DNA of 64,000 nucleotides from Leptolyngbyaceae cyanobacterium JSC-12 (GTDB lineage Bacteria > Cyanobacteriota > Cyanobacteriia > Leptolyngbyales > Leptolyngbyaceae): NCBI GenBank assembly GCA_000309945.1, contig CM001633.1, positions 4,753,793 through 4,817,792 on the forward strand. The letters are read 5' to 3'. Within the stretch, counting starts at the first letter, position 1, and every line of letters starts with the position of its first letter. The translations under genes were made by a program, and so were the position numbers. This document shows positions 1 to 9,040 of the stretch, piece by piece. The notes beneath the pieces were generated by a model. That model did not search any database and was not told the origin of the DNA. It saw nothing but the letters and a program-made list of their open reading frames with translations.

Positions 1-124
1 TGATTTGCTGCAATTCATTGTGACGCGATGTTCTCACGGACATACAAATGAACAGATTTTACAAGCTCTCCTCCCCAGTTGATTGGCGATCGTTTTTTCT
101 ACTTCGGTAACTTGCCAAGTTGTG
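1..124 (+). mobile_element. right end of a third IS copy (IS4/IS701-like), cut by the window edge
   Basis: These bases match the right end of the complete IS at 14138-15593, including the transposase stop and the terminal repeat that reads CACAACTTGGCAAGTTACC on the minus strand. The element ends at 124. The next six bases, TGCGAT, should be one half of a 6-bp target duplication whose partner lies outside the window. Orientation is the same as the copy at 14138. Confidence 0.9.
2..82 (+). CDS. transposase, C-terminal fragment (truncated by window edge)
   Basis: This is the last 26 codons plus the stop of the DDE transposase seen in full at 14211-15551. The translated residues (DLLQFIVTRCSHGHTNEQ, then the LLPS terminus) are identical to the full-length copy. 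Whether this copy is intact upstream cannot be seen. Confidence 0.85.
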   Translation, partial: DLLQFIVTRCSHGHTNEQILQALLPS

Positions 125-142
125 TGCGATCACTTCTGTTCA

Positions 143-205
143 AGACCTCTAACTACTTGAGCGAGTTTGGTGCGAGTTTGAAGCGAATGCAAGAGTTAGA
201 GGTCT
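143..205. other. inverted repeat / hairpin downstream of the secreted-protein gene
   Basis: A perfect 12-bp inverted repeat, AGACCTCTAACT (143-154) and AGTTAGAGGTCT (194-205), is separated by a 39-nt loop. It lies between the IS end and the stop codon of the minus-strand gene at 240, so it could be that gene's 3' hairpin. There is no T tract on either strand, so it is not a standard intrinsic terminator. Confidence 0.45.
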
Positions 206-239
206 ATTAATGATGCTTGTGCAACCTGGAGATGTGAAA

Positions 240-872
240 TCAGCGGAAGAGGCAGGTCGTTCCACTCCATAAATTAGTGACGCGATCGCTGCGTTTAGTC
301 CCACTCAACAACCCTCCAAAACCATTATTGGAAAATTCAGTTCCGAGAGACGTTTGGTTGATTTTTACAACATAAACCTTCTCAAGTTGAATTCGAGTAG
401 AACCTGTGCCAATCCCAGAAATCATCGTGAGCTTATTAGCACCTTTACTGCGACCATCAACACTCCATCCAACAAACCGACCTTGATTGAATCGAACAGT
501 TAACCCATCGCTCCAGGTTGCATAGCCAAGAGGTCCCGCTCCACATTCCTGATTCACTCCGCGATCACGTGGTTTTCCTCGTAAGTTTGTGAGAAATGAC
601 ATCACCTCGGCTTCTTTCATCCCAAAGGATAGTGTTCGGGTTGACCCGGTAGAAGCATTCACTAACTGTAATCCTTTGGGATCGAGCGCGAGTACTGTAG
701 ACCCTGGCTTTACCTGAGCCACTTGTTGCAGCGTGTTCATCGCGTCAGGCGCGGGTGCTTTAAAGTTTCCCCCAGTCAGGGATTGAGCACCTTTAGCAAA
801 AGCAATGCCAGGATGCAGTAAGAAGGCTTCCGAAACGAACAGTGAAATCAAGAGGGCATTGATTAACTTCAT
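240..872 (-). CDS. exported hypothetical protein
   Basis: This encodes a 210-residue protein if the ATG at 872 is used. That start is preferred over the in-frame ATG at 923 because it opens directly into a signal peptide (MKLINALLISLFVSEAFLL, then a likely cleavage after GIAFA), with a weak GGA upstream. The mature part has a region with two Cys and a 'GAGPLGYATWSDGLTVRF' to 'FVGWSVDG' stretch, a pattern I know from uncharacterised exported proteins; a last Cys is near the C-terminus. No catalytic motif is visible. It is divergent from carB with about 280 bp between them. Function unknown; periplasmic or secreted location is inferred from the signal peptide. Confidence 0.7.
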   Translation of the reverse strand: MKLINALLISLFVSEAFLLHPGIAFAKGAQSLTGGNFKAPAPDAMNTLQQVAQVKPGSTVLALDPKGLQLVNASTGSTRTLSFGMKEAEVMSFLTNLRGKPRDRGVNQECGAGPLGYATWSDGLTVRFNQGRFVGWSVDGRSKGANKLTMISGIGTGSTRIQLEKVYVVKINQTSLGTEFSNNGFGGLLSGTKRSDRVTNLWSGTTCLFR

Positions 873-1155
873 GCTAGTTTTCCAGGTTGAATTTACAAAA
901 AAGGCTTGAGCGCTCGATTCCATTCGAGCCCATTTCCTTATGATCAGTAGTTACACTGATTCCTCCCGGTTTTTCTGAAAATACCTGGGCTAATTAATTG
1001 CGATCGCGCTTTGATCCAGCGATCCACCCCCACGCCCCTATCCCCCATGCTTCATTCCCAAAAAATAGAGATTAAGTTAAATGATTACCAATCTGGCATG
1101 AGCTTTCCTCTACAATATTTGGGATTTTTCAAGCGCTCGACTGGACGTTTACACC

Positions 1156-4100
1156 ATGCCTCGTCGTAACGATCTCCAAAAAATTCTGCTGATTGGTTCC
1201 GGTCCGATTGTCATCGGGCAAGCCTGCGAGTTTGACTATTCTGGAACTCAGGCATGCAAAGCCCTTAGAGACGAAGGATATGAGGTCATTCTGGTGAACT
1301 CCAATCCAGCAACCATCATGACCGACCCCGAAACCGCTGATCGCACTTATGTTGAACCACTCACGCCGGAAGTCGTAGCAAAGATTATTGAAAAAGAACG
1401 CCCTGATGCACTGCTCCCCACGATGGGTGGACAGACTGCGTTGAACTTGGCGGTAGCACTGGCGAAAGACGGCACGTTGGAAAAGTACGGTGTGGAATTG
1501 ATTGGGGCAAAGCTGCCTGCGATCGAAATGGCAGAAGACCGCAAGCTATTTAAGGAAGCGATGGAGCGGATTGGGGTGGGTGTATGCCCTTCTGGCTTGG
1601 CAACCACGCTGGAAGAAGCCCGCGAAATTGGGCACCAGATTGGCTCTTATCCGCTAATTATTCGCCCGGCCTTTACTCTCGGTGGAACAGGTGGCGGGAT
1701 TGCCTACAACCAGGAAGAGTTTGAGGAAATTGCCCAATCTGGTTTGGATGCTAGCCCGGTATCGCAGATTTTGATTGAGAAATCCTTGTTGGGGTGGAAA
1801 GAATATGAGCTAGAAGTGATGCGCGATCTAGCAGACAACGTTGTGATTATCTGCTCTATCGAAAACCTTGATCCAATGGGTGTGCACACGGGTGATTCGA
1901 TTACTGTTGCACCTGCTCAAACTTTGACGGATAAGGAATATCAACGGCTGCGGGATGCCTCAATTAAAATCATTCGTGAGATTGGCGTGGAAACGGGTGG
2001 TTCCAACATTCAGTTTTCGGTGAATCCTGACACGGGCGAAGTTATTGTGATTGAGATGAACCCGCGGGTGTCTCGCAGTTCGGCTCTGGCATCGAAAGCA
2101 ACCGGATTTCCCATTGCTAAGATGGCAGCAAAACTGGCAGTTGGCTATACCCTGGATGAAATTCCTAATGACATTACAAAGAAAACGCCTGCCAGTTTTG
2201 AACCCACGATCGATTATGTGGTCACGAAAATTCCCCGTTTTGCGTTTGAAAAATTCCCCGATGCCCAGCCTGTGTTGACGACACAGATGAAGTCGGTGGG
2301 AGAAGCGATGGCAATTGGTCGCACATTCCAGGAGTCGTTTCAAAAAGCGTTGCGATCGCTGGAAACGGGTCGTGCTGGATGGGGATGCGATAAACAAGAA
2401 AAGATTCCCAGCCTGGAACATATCCGGGCAAACTTGAGAACCCCCAACCCAGAACGGATTTTCACAATTCGCCACGCCTTTCTCATGGGCATGGGCGTTG
2501 AAGAAATTTACGAACTCACAGCGATTGATCCCTGGTTTTTAGATAAGTTGCAAGAGCTACTAGAAACTGAGAAGTTCCTCAAACGCTCCTCACTCAAGGG
2601 ACTCACAAAAGAACAAATGCTAGATATTAAGCGGCAGGGTTTTAGCGATCGCCAGATTGCCTTTGCCACCAAAACCACTGAAGATGAAGTGCGTGCTCAC
2701 CGCAAGAGCCTGGGTGTGATCCCAGTCTATAAAACTGTGGATACCTGTGCTGCCGAATTTGAAGCGCTTACTCCCTACTACTACTCCACCTACGAAACAG
2801 AAACTGAGGTTCTGCCTTCTGATAAGCGAAAAGTCATGATTCTAGGTGGCGGACCCAACCGGATTGGGCAGGGGATCGAGTTCGACTATTGCTGCTGTCA
2901 CGCCTCCTTTGCCTTGCGGGCAGACGGGTTTGAAACCATCATGGTTAACTCCAACCCAGAAACGGTTTCTACTGATTACGACACCAGCGATCGCCTCTAT
3001 TTTGAGCCACTTACGAAAGAAGATGTGCTCAACATCATCGAAGCAGAGCAACCCGAAGGCATCATTATCCAATTTGGTGGACAAACGCCGCTAAAATTGG
3101 CATTGCCCTTGCAAAAATACCTGGAAGCCAACGCTGATACCATTTCCACCCAAATTTGGGGCACCTCCCCCGATTCGATCGATACGGCCGAAGACCGGGA
3201 ACGGTTTGAAAAAATTCTCCGTGCTCTCAACATCCGCCAACCCTCTAATGGCATCGCTCGCAGCACAAGAGAAGCATTGGAAATTGCACGGCGCATTGGC
3301 TACCCTGTGGTGGTGCGTCCCAGTTACGTGTTGGGTGGGCGGGCAATGGAGATCGTTTATAACGATACTGAACTGGAACATTACATGACTTATGCCGTGC
3401 AGGTAGAACCAGATCACCCAATTCTAGTGGATCAATACCTGGAAAACGCTGTAGAGATTGACGTAGACGCGATCGCTGATGCAACTGGTCATGTGGTAAT
3501 TGGTGGCATCATGGAGCACATTGAGCAAGCTGGAATTCACTCTGGCGACTCTGCCTGCTCTCTGCCCTCAGTCTCTCTTAGCCCCACTGTGTTAGAGCAG
3601 ATCCGCACCTGGACGATTGAACTGGCAAAAGCATTGAAAGTTGTTGGCTTAATGAATATCCAGTTCGCAGCCCAGGGTGAACAAGTTTACATTCTAGAAG
3701 CCAATCCTCGTGCATCACGTACTGTGCCGTTTGTGTCGAAGGCGATCGGTGTGCCGCTGGCGAAAAACGCTGCTCGCATTATGTCCGGTAAAACCCTGAC
3801 TGAACTCAACTATATCCAGGAAGTGCTCCCTGCCCACATTGCCGTGAAAGAAGCGGTGTTGCCGTTCGAGAAATTCTCTGGCACTGACCCAATTTTAGGA
3901 CCGGAAATGCGCTCCACGGGAGAGGTGATGGGGATTGATGCTAACTTTGGTACAGCCTACGCCAAAGCCGAAATTGCTGCAAATCAACGCCTGCCACTGA
4001 AGGGAACGGTGTTTGTCTCAATGGGCGATCGCGACAAGCCTGCCGTAGTGCCAGTAGTCAAAGACCTGATTGATCTCGGCTTTCATATCGTCGCAACTCA

Positions 4101-4398
4101 AGGAACACGCCGCGTGCTGATGGAACATGGGCTAGAAGTTGAATTGGTGTTTAAGCTGCACGAAGGTCGTCCCCACGTCATCGACTGGATCAAGAACGAG
4201 CAAATTCAGCTCATTATTAACAACCCCACTGGAGAAGAAGCCCGCATGGATGGGCGCACGATCCGTCGAACTGCCTTACTTTACAAGATTCCCATCGTCA
4301 CCACTCTGGCAGGAGCCAAAGCTACTACAGCAGCAATCCGTTCCTTACAGTCTCAAGCCCTGTCCGTGAAGGCACTGCAAGAATACCTTCGACCGTAA
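1156..4398 (+). CDS. carB: carbamoyl-phosphate synthase large subunit
   Basis: This 1080-residue protein has the family's usual length. It makes carbamoyl phosphate from bicarbonate, ammonia (delivered by CarA) and two ATP, feeding pyrimidine and arginine synthesis in the cytoplasm. The N-terminus [19 protein letters not shown] is typical. Two homologous ATP-grasp halves are visible: the first with '[10 protein letters not shown]' and '[15 protein letters not shown]', the second opening with '[18 protein letters not shown]' and carrying '[15 protein letters not shown]'. The last ~140 residues form the MGS-like allosteric domain. carA is not adjacent, which is common in cyanobacteria. pyrF lies 16 kb away and is not in the same operon. 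Confidence 0.97.
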   Translation: MPRRNDLQKILLIGSGPIVIGQACEFDYSGTQACKALRDEGYEVILVNSNPATIMTDPETADRTYVEPLTPEVVAKIIEKERPDALLPTMGGQTALNLAVALAKDGTLEKYGVELIGAKLPAIEMAEDRKLFKEAMERIGVGVCPSGLATTLEEAREIGHQIGSYPLIIRPAFTLGGTGGGIAYNQEEFEEIAQSGLDASPVSQILIEKSLLGWKEYELEVMRDLADNVVIICSIENLDPMGVHTGDSITVAPAQTLTDKEYQRLRDASIKIIREIGVETGGSNIQFSVNPDTGEVIVIEMNPRVSRSSALASKATGFPIAKMAAKLAVGYTLDEIPNDITKKTPASFEPTIDYVVTKIPRFAFEKFPDAQPVLTTQMKSVGEAMAIGRTFQESFQKALRSLETGRAGWGCDKQEKIPSLEHIRANLRTPNPERIFTIRHAFLMGMGVEEIYELTAIDPWFLDKLQELLETEKFLKRSSLKGLTKEQMLDIKRQGFSDRQIAFATKTTEDEVRAHRKSLGVIPVYKTVDTCAAEFEALTPYYYSTYETETEVLPSDKRKVMILGGGPNRIGQGIEFDYCCCHASFALRADGFETIMVNSNPETVSTDYDTSDRLYFEPLTKEDVLNIIEAEQPEGIIIQFGGQTPLKLALPLQKYLEANADTISTQIWGTSPDSIDTAEDRERFEKILRALNIRQPSNGIARSTREALEIARRIGYPVVVRPSYVLGGRAMEIVYNDTELEHYMTYAVQVEPDHPILVDQYLENAVEIDVDAIADATGHVVIGGIMEHIEQAGIHSGDSACSLPSVSLSPTVLEQIRTWTIELAKALKVVGLMNIQFAAQGEQVYILEANPRASRTVPFVSKAIGVPLAKNAARIMSGKTLTELNYIQEVLPAHIAVKEAVLPFEKFSGTDPILGPEMRSTGEVMGIDANFGTAYAKAEIAANQRLPLKGTVFVSMGDRDKPAVVPVVKDLIDLGFHIVATQGTRRVLMEHGLEVELVFKLHEGRPHVIDWIKNEQIQLIINNPTGEEARMDGRTIRRTALLYKIPIVTTLAGAKATTAAIRSLQSQALSVKALQEYLRP

Positions 4399-4426
4399 GA
4401 AATAAACCTGCTCGCAAAGCTTAAGA

Positions 4427-4461
4427 CTCAGGGTTGAAGACAAACCGTTTTTTGCCCTGAG
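4427..4461 (+). terminator. hairpin after carB
   Basis: CTCAGGG (4427-4433) pairs with CCCTGAG (4455-4461) across a 21-nt loop, about 30 bp after the carB stop. A T run sits in the loop rather than after the stem, so this is a plausible but non-canonical terminator or 3' end structure. Confidence 0.35.
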
Positions 4462-4464
4462 CCT

Positions 4465-4600
4465 TATAATGGAGACCCCAAGAAACGCAATCACTACATG
4501 AGAATGTAATTAAGTGTTTAAAGTCTCCCATCCATCAAAACCGTTTGGTTTTCGCCTAATCCCTGCCGTGGGGATGGTGCTTAATTTGGCTCTGCACTAA
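4465..4600 (+). ncRNA. candidate small RNA: perfect -10 box followed by a nested hairpin
   Basis: The 554 bp between carB and the next small ORF hold no other convincing gene. A perfect TATAAT lies at 4465-4470. Roughly 60 nt further on, a nested hairpin can form: outer CCATCC (4528-4533) with GGATGG (4572-4577), inner AAAACC (4537-4542) with GGTTTT (4547-4552). No clear -35 is seen. I do not recognise a known RNA family. The extent is a guess; the hairpin itself is seen directly. Confidence 0.25.
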
Positions 4601-4952
4601 GATTGTCTTCTGCAAAACTAGTCCAGATTCAGCTCAATCATTAGACTTAATCACTAGCAAGATTAGAAAAACGTGAATGTTTCCTTAGAGAAGCTTAACT
4701 TTAGTTAAGCATATGCTTTCAAACCCAGGAAAATCTGGCGATCGCCACAATTATTAATTTTGCTGCGTTTTGTTTCCCAGGATGCATTTGAAAAAAGGGA
4801 TTCCGGGTACTCTCTATGTATCTTATCCAGCTTGAAGGTCGGTTGATTTGGACTAAAACTGACTTGAACCTAAAAAGATCCTTCCTTTGAGAGACTTCTC
4901 GACTCAGAAAAGATACAATACTTAATATATTCAAACCAGTAGCGACAGTTTT

Positions 4953-5096
4953 ATGGCAATGCAGCTTAGTTTCTTTCTCAGCCTCTTCTCTAGTATCGGC
5001 GTGATTGCGCTCTGTGTGTGGCTTCTCCGTACACAAGATTTCCAGCCACAGGCTTCTACGGTTGCAATTCCAGTAAAGGTACGCGAGGATTCTTAG
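4953..5096 (+). CDS. 47-residue predicted membrane peptide
   Basis: This small ORF (ATG 4953, TAG 5094-5096) encodes one strongly hydrophobic segment ([20 protein letters not shown], about residues 5-24), followed by a polar tail ending KVREDS. It sits on the same strand 117 bp before the sigma-factor gene, so the two could share a transcript. The layout of a short N-terminus, a single TM helix and a basic/acidic tail is like small photosynthetic-complex subunits, but it matches none that I recognise. No strong ribosome binding site is visible. Confidence 0.4.
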   Translation: MAMQLSFFLSLFSSIGVIALCVWLLRTQDFQPQASTVAIPVKVREDS

Positions 5097-5212
5097 CCTA
5101 TTCTGTTGCATCTTATCTTTCTTATTCTGACTCTTCACCTGTTTCGGTTCGTTTATCGGTGGCTTTCCTCCCCGCTATCCGGTTTTACTATCATTACTCC
5201 CTCACGAGCGTT

Positions 5213-6169
5213 ATGAAGACCTCCCAGACTTCATCGGATCTAGTTCGCACCTATCTACGTGAGATTGGGCGTGTTCCCCTGTTAACCCACGAGCAGGAAG
5301 TCGTATTTGGCAAGCAAGTTCAGCGTCTAACCCTTCTCAACGATACAAAAGACGGGCTAGCAAATCGGCTTGGGCGTACTCCCTCTTTTGAGGAATGGGC
5401 ACAGGCAAGTCAGCTTTCTAGCGCAGAGTTGAAGCAAGCAATTGCAGAAGGCGAATATGCCAAGCGCAAAATGGTGGAAGCAAATTTGCGGCTCGTTGTC
5501 TCGGTGGCGAAAAAGTATACCAAGCGCAATGTTGACTTGCTTGACCTGATTCAGGAAGGCACAATTGGCATGCAGCGTGGTGTTGAAAAGTTTGACCCCA
5601 CTAAAGGATATCGCTTCTCAACCTATGCTTACTGGTGGATTCGGCAAGCAATTACCCGTGCGATCGCTGAAAAAGGTCGGACTATTCGGCTACCTATCCA
5701 CATTACTGAAAAGCTAAATAAGATTAAGAAAGCTCAACGTCAACTCTCTCAGCGATTAGGTAGAGCCGCGACCGCCGCCGAACTGGCTCAAGAGTTAGAT
5801 TTGACTCCCAAGCAAGTTCGCGATTATCTGGAGCAAGCTCGTCAACCTTTGTCACTAGATTTACGGGTAGGTGACAATCAGGATACTGAACTGGGCGAAT
5901 TATTAGAAGATACGGGCACGTCTCCTGAAGAGTTCGCACTGCAATCTTCTCTTCGCACAGATCTGGAAAGCTTGATGGCAGACCTCACGCCACAACAGCG
6001 TCAGGTTCTAACCTTGCGGTTTGGGCTAGAGGATGGTCAAGCATTGACCCTGGCAAAAATCGGCGACCAGTTGAATATTAGCCGGGAACGAGTTCGCCAG
6101 ATTGAGCGTGAAGCATTGAGCAAATTGCGGAAACGGAAAGCCTCAATTGGAGAATACATCGCCAGCTAG
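5213..6169 (+). CDS. group 2 RNA polymerase sigma-70 factor
   Basis: This encodes a 318-residue RpoD-family sigma factor. The ATG at 5213 ([19 protein letters not shown]) is chosen because region 1.2 begins there; the in-frame extension to 5018 encodes nothing sigma-like and overlaps the upstream small ORF. Region 1.2 is '[21 protein letters not shown]', cited in pieces. Region 2 includes '[19 protein letters not shown]' and '[13 protein letters not shown]'. Region 4 ends with the helix-turn-helix '[18 protein letters not shown]'. The lack of region 1.1 and the short non-conserved spacer place it in group 2 (SigB/C/D/E type), the stress and light-responsive sigma factors of cyanobacteria. I could not assign the subgroup. 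Confidence 0.93.
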   Translation: MKTSQTSSDLVRTYLREIGRVPLLTHEQEVVFGKQVQRLTLLNDTKDGLANRLGRTPSFEEWAQASQLSSAELKQAIAEGEYAKRKMVEANLRLVVSVAKKYTKRNVDLLDLIQEGTIGMQRGVEKFDPTKGYRFSTYAYWWIRQAITRAIAEKGRTIRLPIHITEKLNKIKKAQRQLSQRLGRAATAAELAQELDLTPKQVRDYLEQARQPLSLDLRVGDNQDTELGELLEDTGTSPEEFALQSSLRTDLESLMADLTPQQRQVLTLRFGLEDGQALTLAKIGDQLNISRERVRQIEREALSKLRKRKASIGEYIAS

Positions 6170-6235
6170 CAGAGCAATCTTTAGAACACTTTTACTTATG
6201 CGAACAAGGCAGCAGTTCAGCCGGGTTTAGGAGTC

Positions 6236-8479
6236 TTAAACAACCTGATAGACAAATCGCAGGGTTGCCCAAGCATTCACATCCAGACTATATGTATCGG
6301 GCTGATTTAGCGTAGCCAGTAGGTCAGAGGCTTGATGCAAATCTTGCAGAATGGCTTGCGTGATGTCTAACGGGTTAACGAGGAGCGAACCAGCGATCGC
6401 ACTGCTGCCTGATCGTTGTTGGGTTGCCAGTATCGTTGCGGTTTGACTAAAAGGAGTTCGGCTGAAGATTAAATAGGTTTCTGCAAAGCCAGTTGGTGCT
6501 TGAATTTGCCAATCTGCTCCGGTTACTGCGACTGGAATCGTAGATACTTGTTGAGGCGCGATCACCCAGCCTCGGGGTTCTGTCACAGGTGAAGAAGCCC
6601 CATCGGGTGGAACAGTAGGAACTGCTAGCCAGAGCAAATTGCTGGAACTGTCGAGTGAGATTGCTAGCGGGTAGACTGGCTGGGAACCATTGTTTTCCAC
6701 CCGATAGCGAATCCGGCTACCAACGGGAATTTGCAACAGCCCTGAGACAAGACCAGGTAATGGCTTTGTGGCTACAGATGCCACTGAGTCAACCTGTCCA
6801 GTTTCCTGCCAACTAAGAGTTTGGGTTTGGGGTGTTAGTTGTTCCAGGCTGGCGCGAATACGCAACCGTGAGGTTTGCTCATTCACTGTCAAGTTCAGCA
6901 GCTTGGTTGCTAATAATGTTTGCAATTTGGGCACCAGACGACGCACTGCCACTTTAATGGCTTCTCCGCCTTCGCCTGTAGTGTTCAAAATAGCATCATG
7001 TCCTGGCGAAAATAGCCCATAGCTAATTGAAGGTGTTAATCCTTGCGTTGCGGGTAAGGATGCCAGTTGGGTGGGAGGAGATGGCACCTTACTAAACACA
7101 TAGTCCGCAGGCTGTTCTCCCGCGATCGCAGACGAAATACGCGGCACTGCTGTAAACGCACTCACAGCATCTACCCGTTCAATCCGTTCAAGACTGCTAT
7201 CCAGCGCGATCGTTAGCCCGATATTACGCGGTAGCACACGCACCAATTCTTGTAACCACTGTCCCACCTGAACTGGCGGCAGAGTTGCCTCATCCAATCC
7301 TGGTTCACAACACACTTTCGCTTTTGCTGTGAGTCCTTCTCGACTCAAAACCTGTAACTTGGTTGCAACAGTAGATTTGCTGGAATCAGCACTAACAACC
7401 TGTACAAGCGAATTGACCCCGTACTGATCTAGCAGTGTAGCGGGTAATCCTCCCAGCCAGAGTTGTGCCGTTTTACCCGTTTCATCCACTGCGGTAATTG
7501 CACCAATCGTGCCAATCGGCAAATGAGGCAAAAAGTAGGGGGTAAGGTTTGGTTCCTGGCTGCGTTGACCATTAAGTTGGGGCTGTTGTTGGCTGGCAAT
7601 CTGTCCAATCTGCTGTGTCACCCGACCCAAAGTGATTCGTAAGGAGGACGGTGGGGTAGCTTCCCAAAGAGATTGGGTGAGTGCTGCGGTAAACAACCCA
7701 GCCGTAAATCGGCTCCAACGCATTTCTGTAGCGATCTGGTCAGGCATAGCAGCAGTCAGAACCAACCCTGGCAGGTGCCCATTTTTGCGATAAGTTGCTA
7801 GCTTTTCCCAGTCTAATTTTAGTTGAGTCAGCAATGTTTCCTGAAATGCCAGTTCTGCCCCGCTAGGTTGTGCGGTTGAGGGATTGGGGTAAGAGCGTAC
7901 CCGCAGATTCCCTTGCAGCAAATTACCCGGATACAGATAGCTCGTATCGAGGACAGTGGTAACTCGGTCTGTTTTCAGCGATCGCAGCAATAACCACAGC
8001 GTTTCCTGCAACACATCATTCACAATTGGAGTGTCACCTGTGGGAAACGGGTCTGCCGTGACTAGACTGGTTTGGATTGCATCTGGAGTGCGGCCTGCTA
8101 CTATACTGCCAAACCCGCTAAAATGCACTACTACCACATCACCCGATTTAGCTTGTTGAATTAGATGTTCTACAAAGGCGGTTTCGACCGCGTCACGAGT
8201 GGCTTGCCAGTCTGTCAGGGTTACGATATCCGTTGGTTGAAACCCAAATCGATGAATCAGCAATTCCCGCTGCAGTTCCACATCCGTCACACAGCCTTCC
8301 AGTCCAGAACCCAACGGGTATTGATTAATGCCAATTAACAGTGCCAGTTTACGAGCAGTGGATGCTGCTAGAACTTGATGATAGCGATCGCACAGCGTCC
8401 ATAGCCCAACATCACTGGCACCCCACGCCGCCAGCCCTAACCCAAGCTGCTGTAAAAATCTCCGTCGCGTTAACCCCAT
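6236..8479 (-). CDS. Tat-exported caspase-fold protein lacking the catalytic His-Cys pair (pseudo-orthocaspase)
   Basis: This 747-residue protein opens with a twin-arginine signal (MGLTRRRFLQQLGLGLAAW), so it is probably exported folded. Residues ~42-230 match the p20 region of cyanobacterial orthocaspases: 'KLALLIGINQYP', then 'VVVVHFSGFGS', then 'VTTVLDTSYLYPG'. In active members the second motif is SGHG and the third is D-x-C-H-S-G. Here Phe123 replaces the His and Ser180 replaces the Cys, so proteolysis is unlikely. The long C-terminal part (~250-747) has no motif I can name; it may be a beta-rich binding domain. It is convergent with the sigma-factor gene. Confidence 0.85.
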   Translation of the reverse strand: MGLTRRRFLQQLGLGLAAWGASDVGLWTLCDRYHQVLAASTARKLALLIGINQYPLGSGLEGCVTDVELQRELLIHRFGFQPTDIVTLTDWQATRDAVETAFVEHLIQQAKSGDVVVVHFSGFGSIVAGRTPDAIQTSLVTADPFPTGDTPIVNDVLQETLWLLLRSLKTDRVTTVLDTSYLYPGNLLQGNLRVRSYPNPSTAQPSGAELAFQETLLTQLKLDWEKLATYRKNGHLPGLVLTAAMPDQIATEMRWSRFTAGLFTAALTQSLWEATPPSSLRITLGRVTQQIGQIASQQQPQLNGQRSQEPNLTPYFLPHLPIGTIGAITAVDETGKTAQLWLGGLPATLLDQYGVNSLVQVVSADSSKSTVATKLQVLSREGLTAKAKVCCEPGLDEATLPPVQVGQWLQELVRVLPRNIGLTIALDSSLERIERVDAVSAFTAVPRISSAIAGEQPADYVFSKVPSPPTQLASLPATQGLTPSISYGLFSPGHDAILNTTGEGGEAIKVAVRRLVPKLQTLLATKLLNLTVNEQTSRLRIRASLEQLTPQTQTLSWQETGQVDSVASVATKPLPGLVSGLLQIPVGSRIRYRVENNGSQPVYPLAISLDSSSNLLWLAVPTVPPDGASSPVTEPRGWVIAPQQVSTIPVAVTGADWQIQAPTGFAETYLIFSRTPFSQTATILATQQRSGSSAIAGSLLVNPLDITQAILQDLHQASDLLATLNQPDTYSLDVNAWATLRFVYQVV

Positions 8480-8584
8480 ACTTCTATTCCAGCATCAAAC
8501 GGGAAGGGTGGGTAGTGGATAGTAACACAGTGGATAGTGAATAATGAGCACAACTTGCCATTCATTTTTTTCCTCACTGGACTC

Positions 8585-9040
8585 ATGAATTACTGGCTGA
8601 TGAAATCTGAACCTGATGTCTACAGCATTGCGGATTTGCAGCGCGATCGTGAAACGATATGGGATGGTGTGCGCAATTATCAGGCCCGAAATTTCCTCAA
8701 ATCCATGCAGCCAGGTGATCTTGCCTTTTTCTATCACTCCAATACCACTCCACCTGGCATTGCAGGACTTATGAAAGTTACCAAGCCGCAAGTCGTTGAC
8801 CCAACCCAGTTCGACTCCAAAAGCAAGTATTACGACCCTAAATCGACTCAAGCTGCGCCGCGCTGGCATACAGTGATAGTAGAATACGTGGAAATGTTCC
8901 CAGAATTGATTTCTTTAGAGACATTGCGGCAAACCTTCTCGCCAGATGATTTATGGGTGGTGCGGCAAGGCAATCGGCTCTCGGTAATGCCCGTACCGGA
9001 TGCGATCGCCCAGAAAATTCTGGAGATGAAACCAGATTGA
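8585..9040 (+). CDS. EVE domain protein
   Basis: This 151-residue protein is nearly all EVE domain, a PUA-like fold that binds modified bases in RNA or DNA. The start MNYWLMKSEPDVYSIADL is diagnostic, followed by 'WDGVRNYQARNFLKSM' and 'GDLAFFYHSN', as in thymocyte nuclear protein 1 homologues. The ATG at 8585 is preferred to 8537 because the family motif starts at once. The stop overlaps the likely TTG start of the next gene, suggesting translational coupling. The ligand is unknown. Confidence 0.9.
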   Translation: MNYWLMKSEPDVYSIADLQRDRETIWDGVRNYQARNFLKSMQPGDLAFFYHSNTTPPGIAGLMKVTKPQVVDPTQFDSKSKYYDPKSTQAAPRWHTVIVEYVEMFPELISLETLRQTFSPDDLWVVRQGNRLSVMPVPDAIAQKILEMKPD

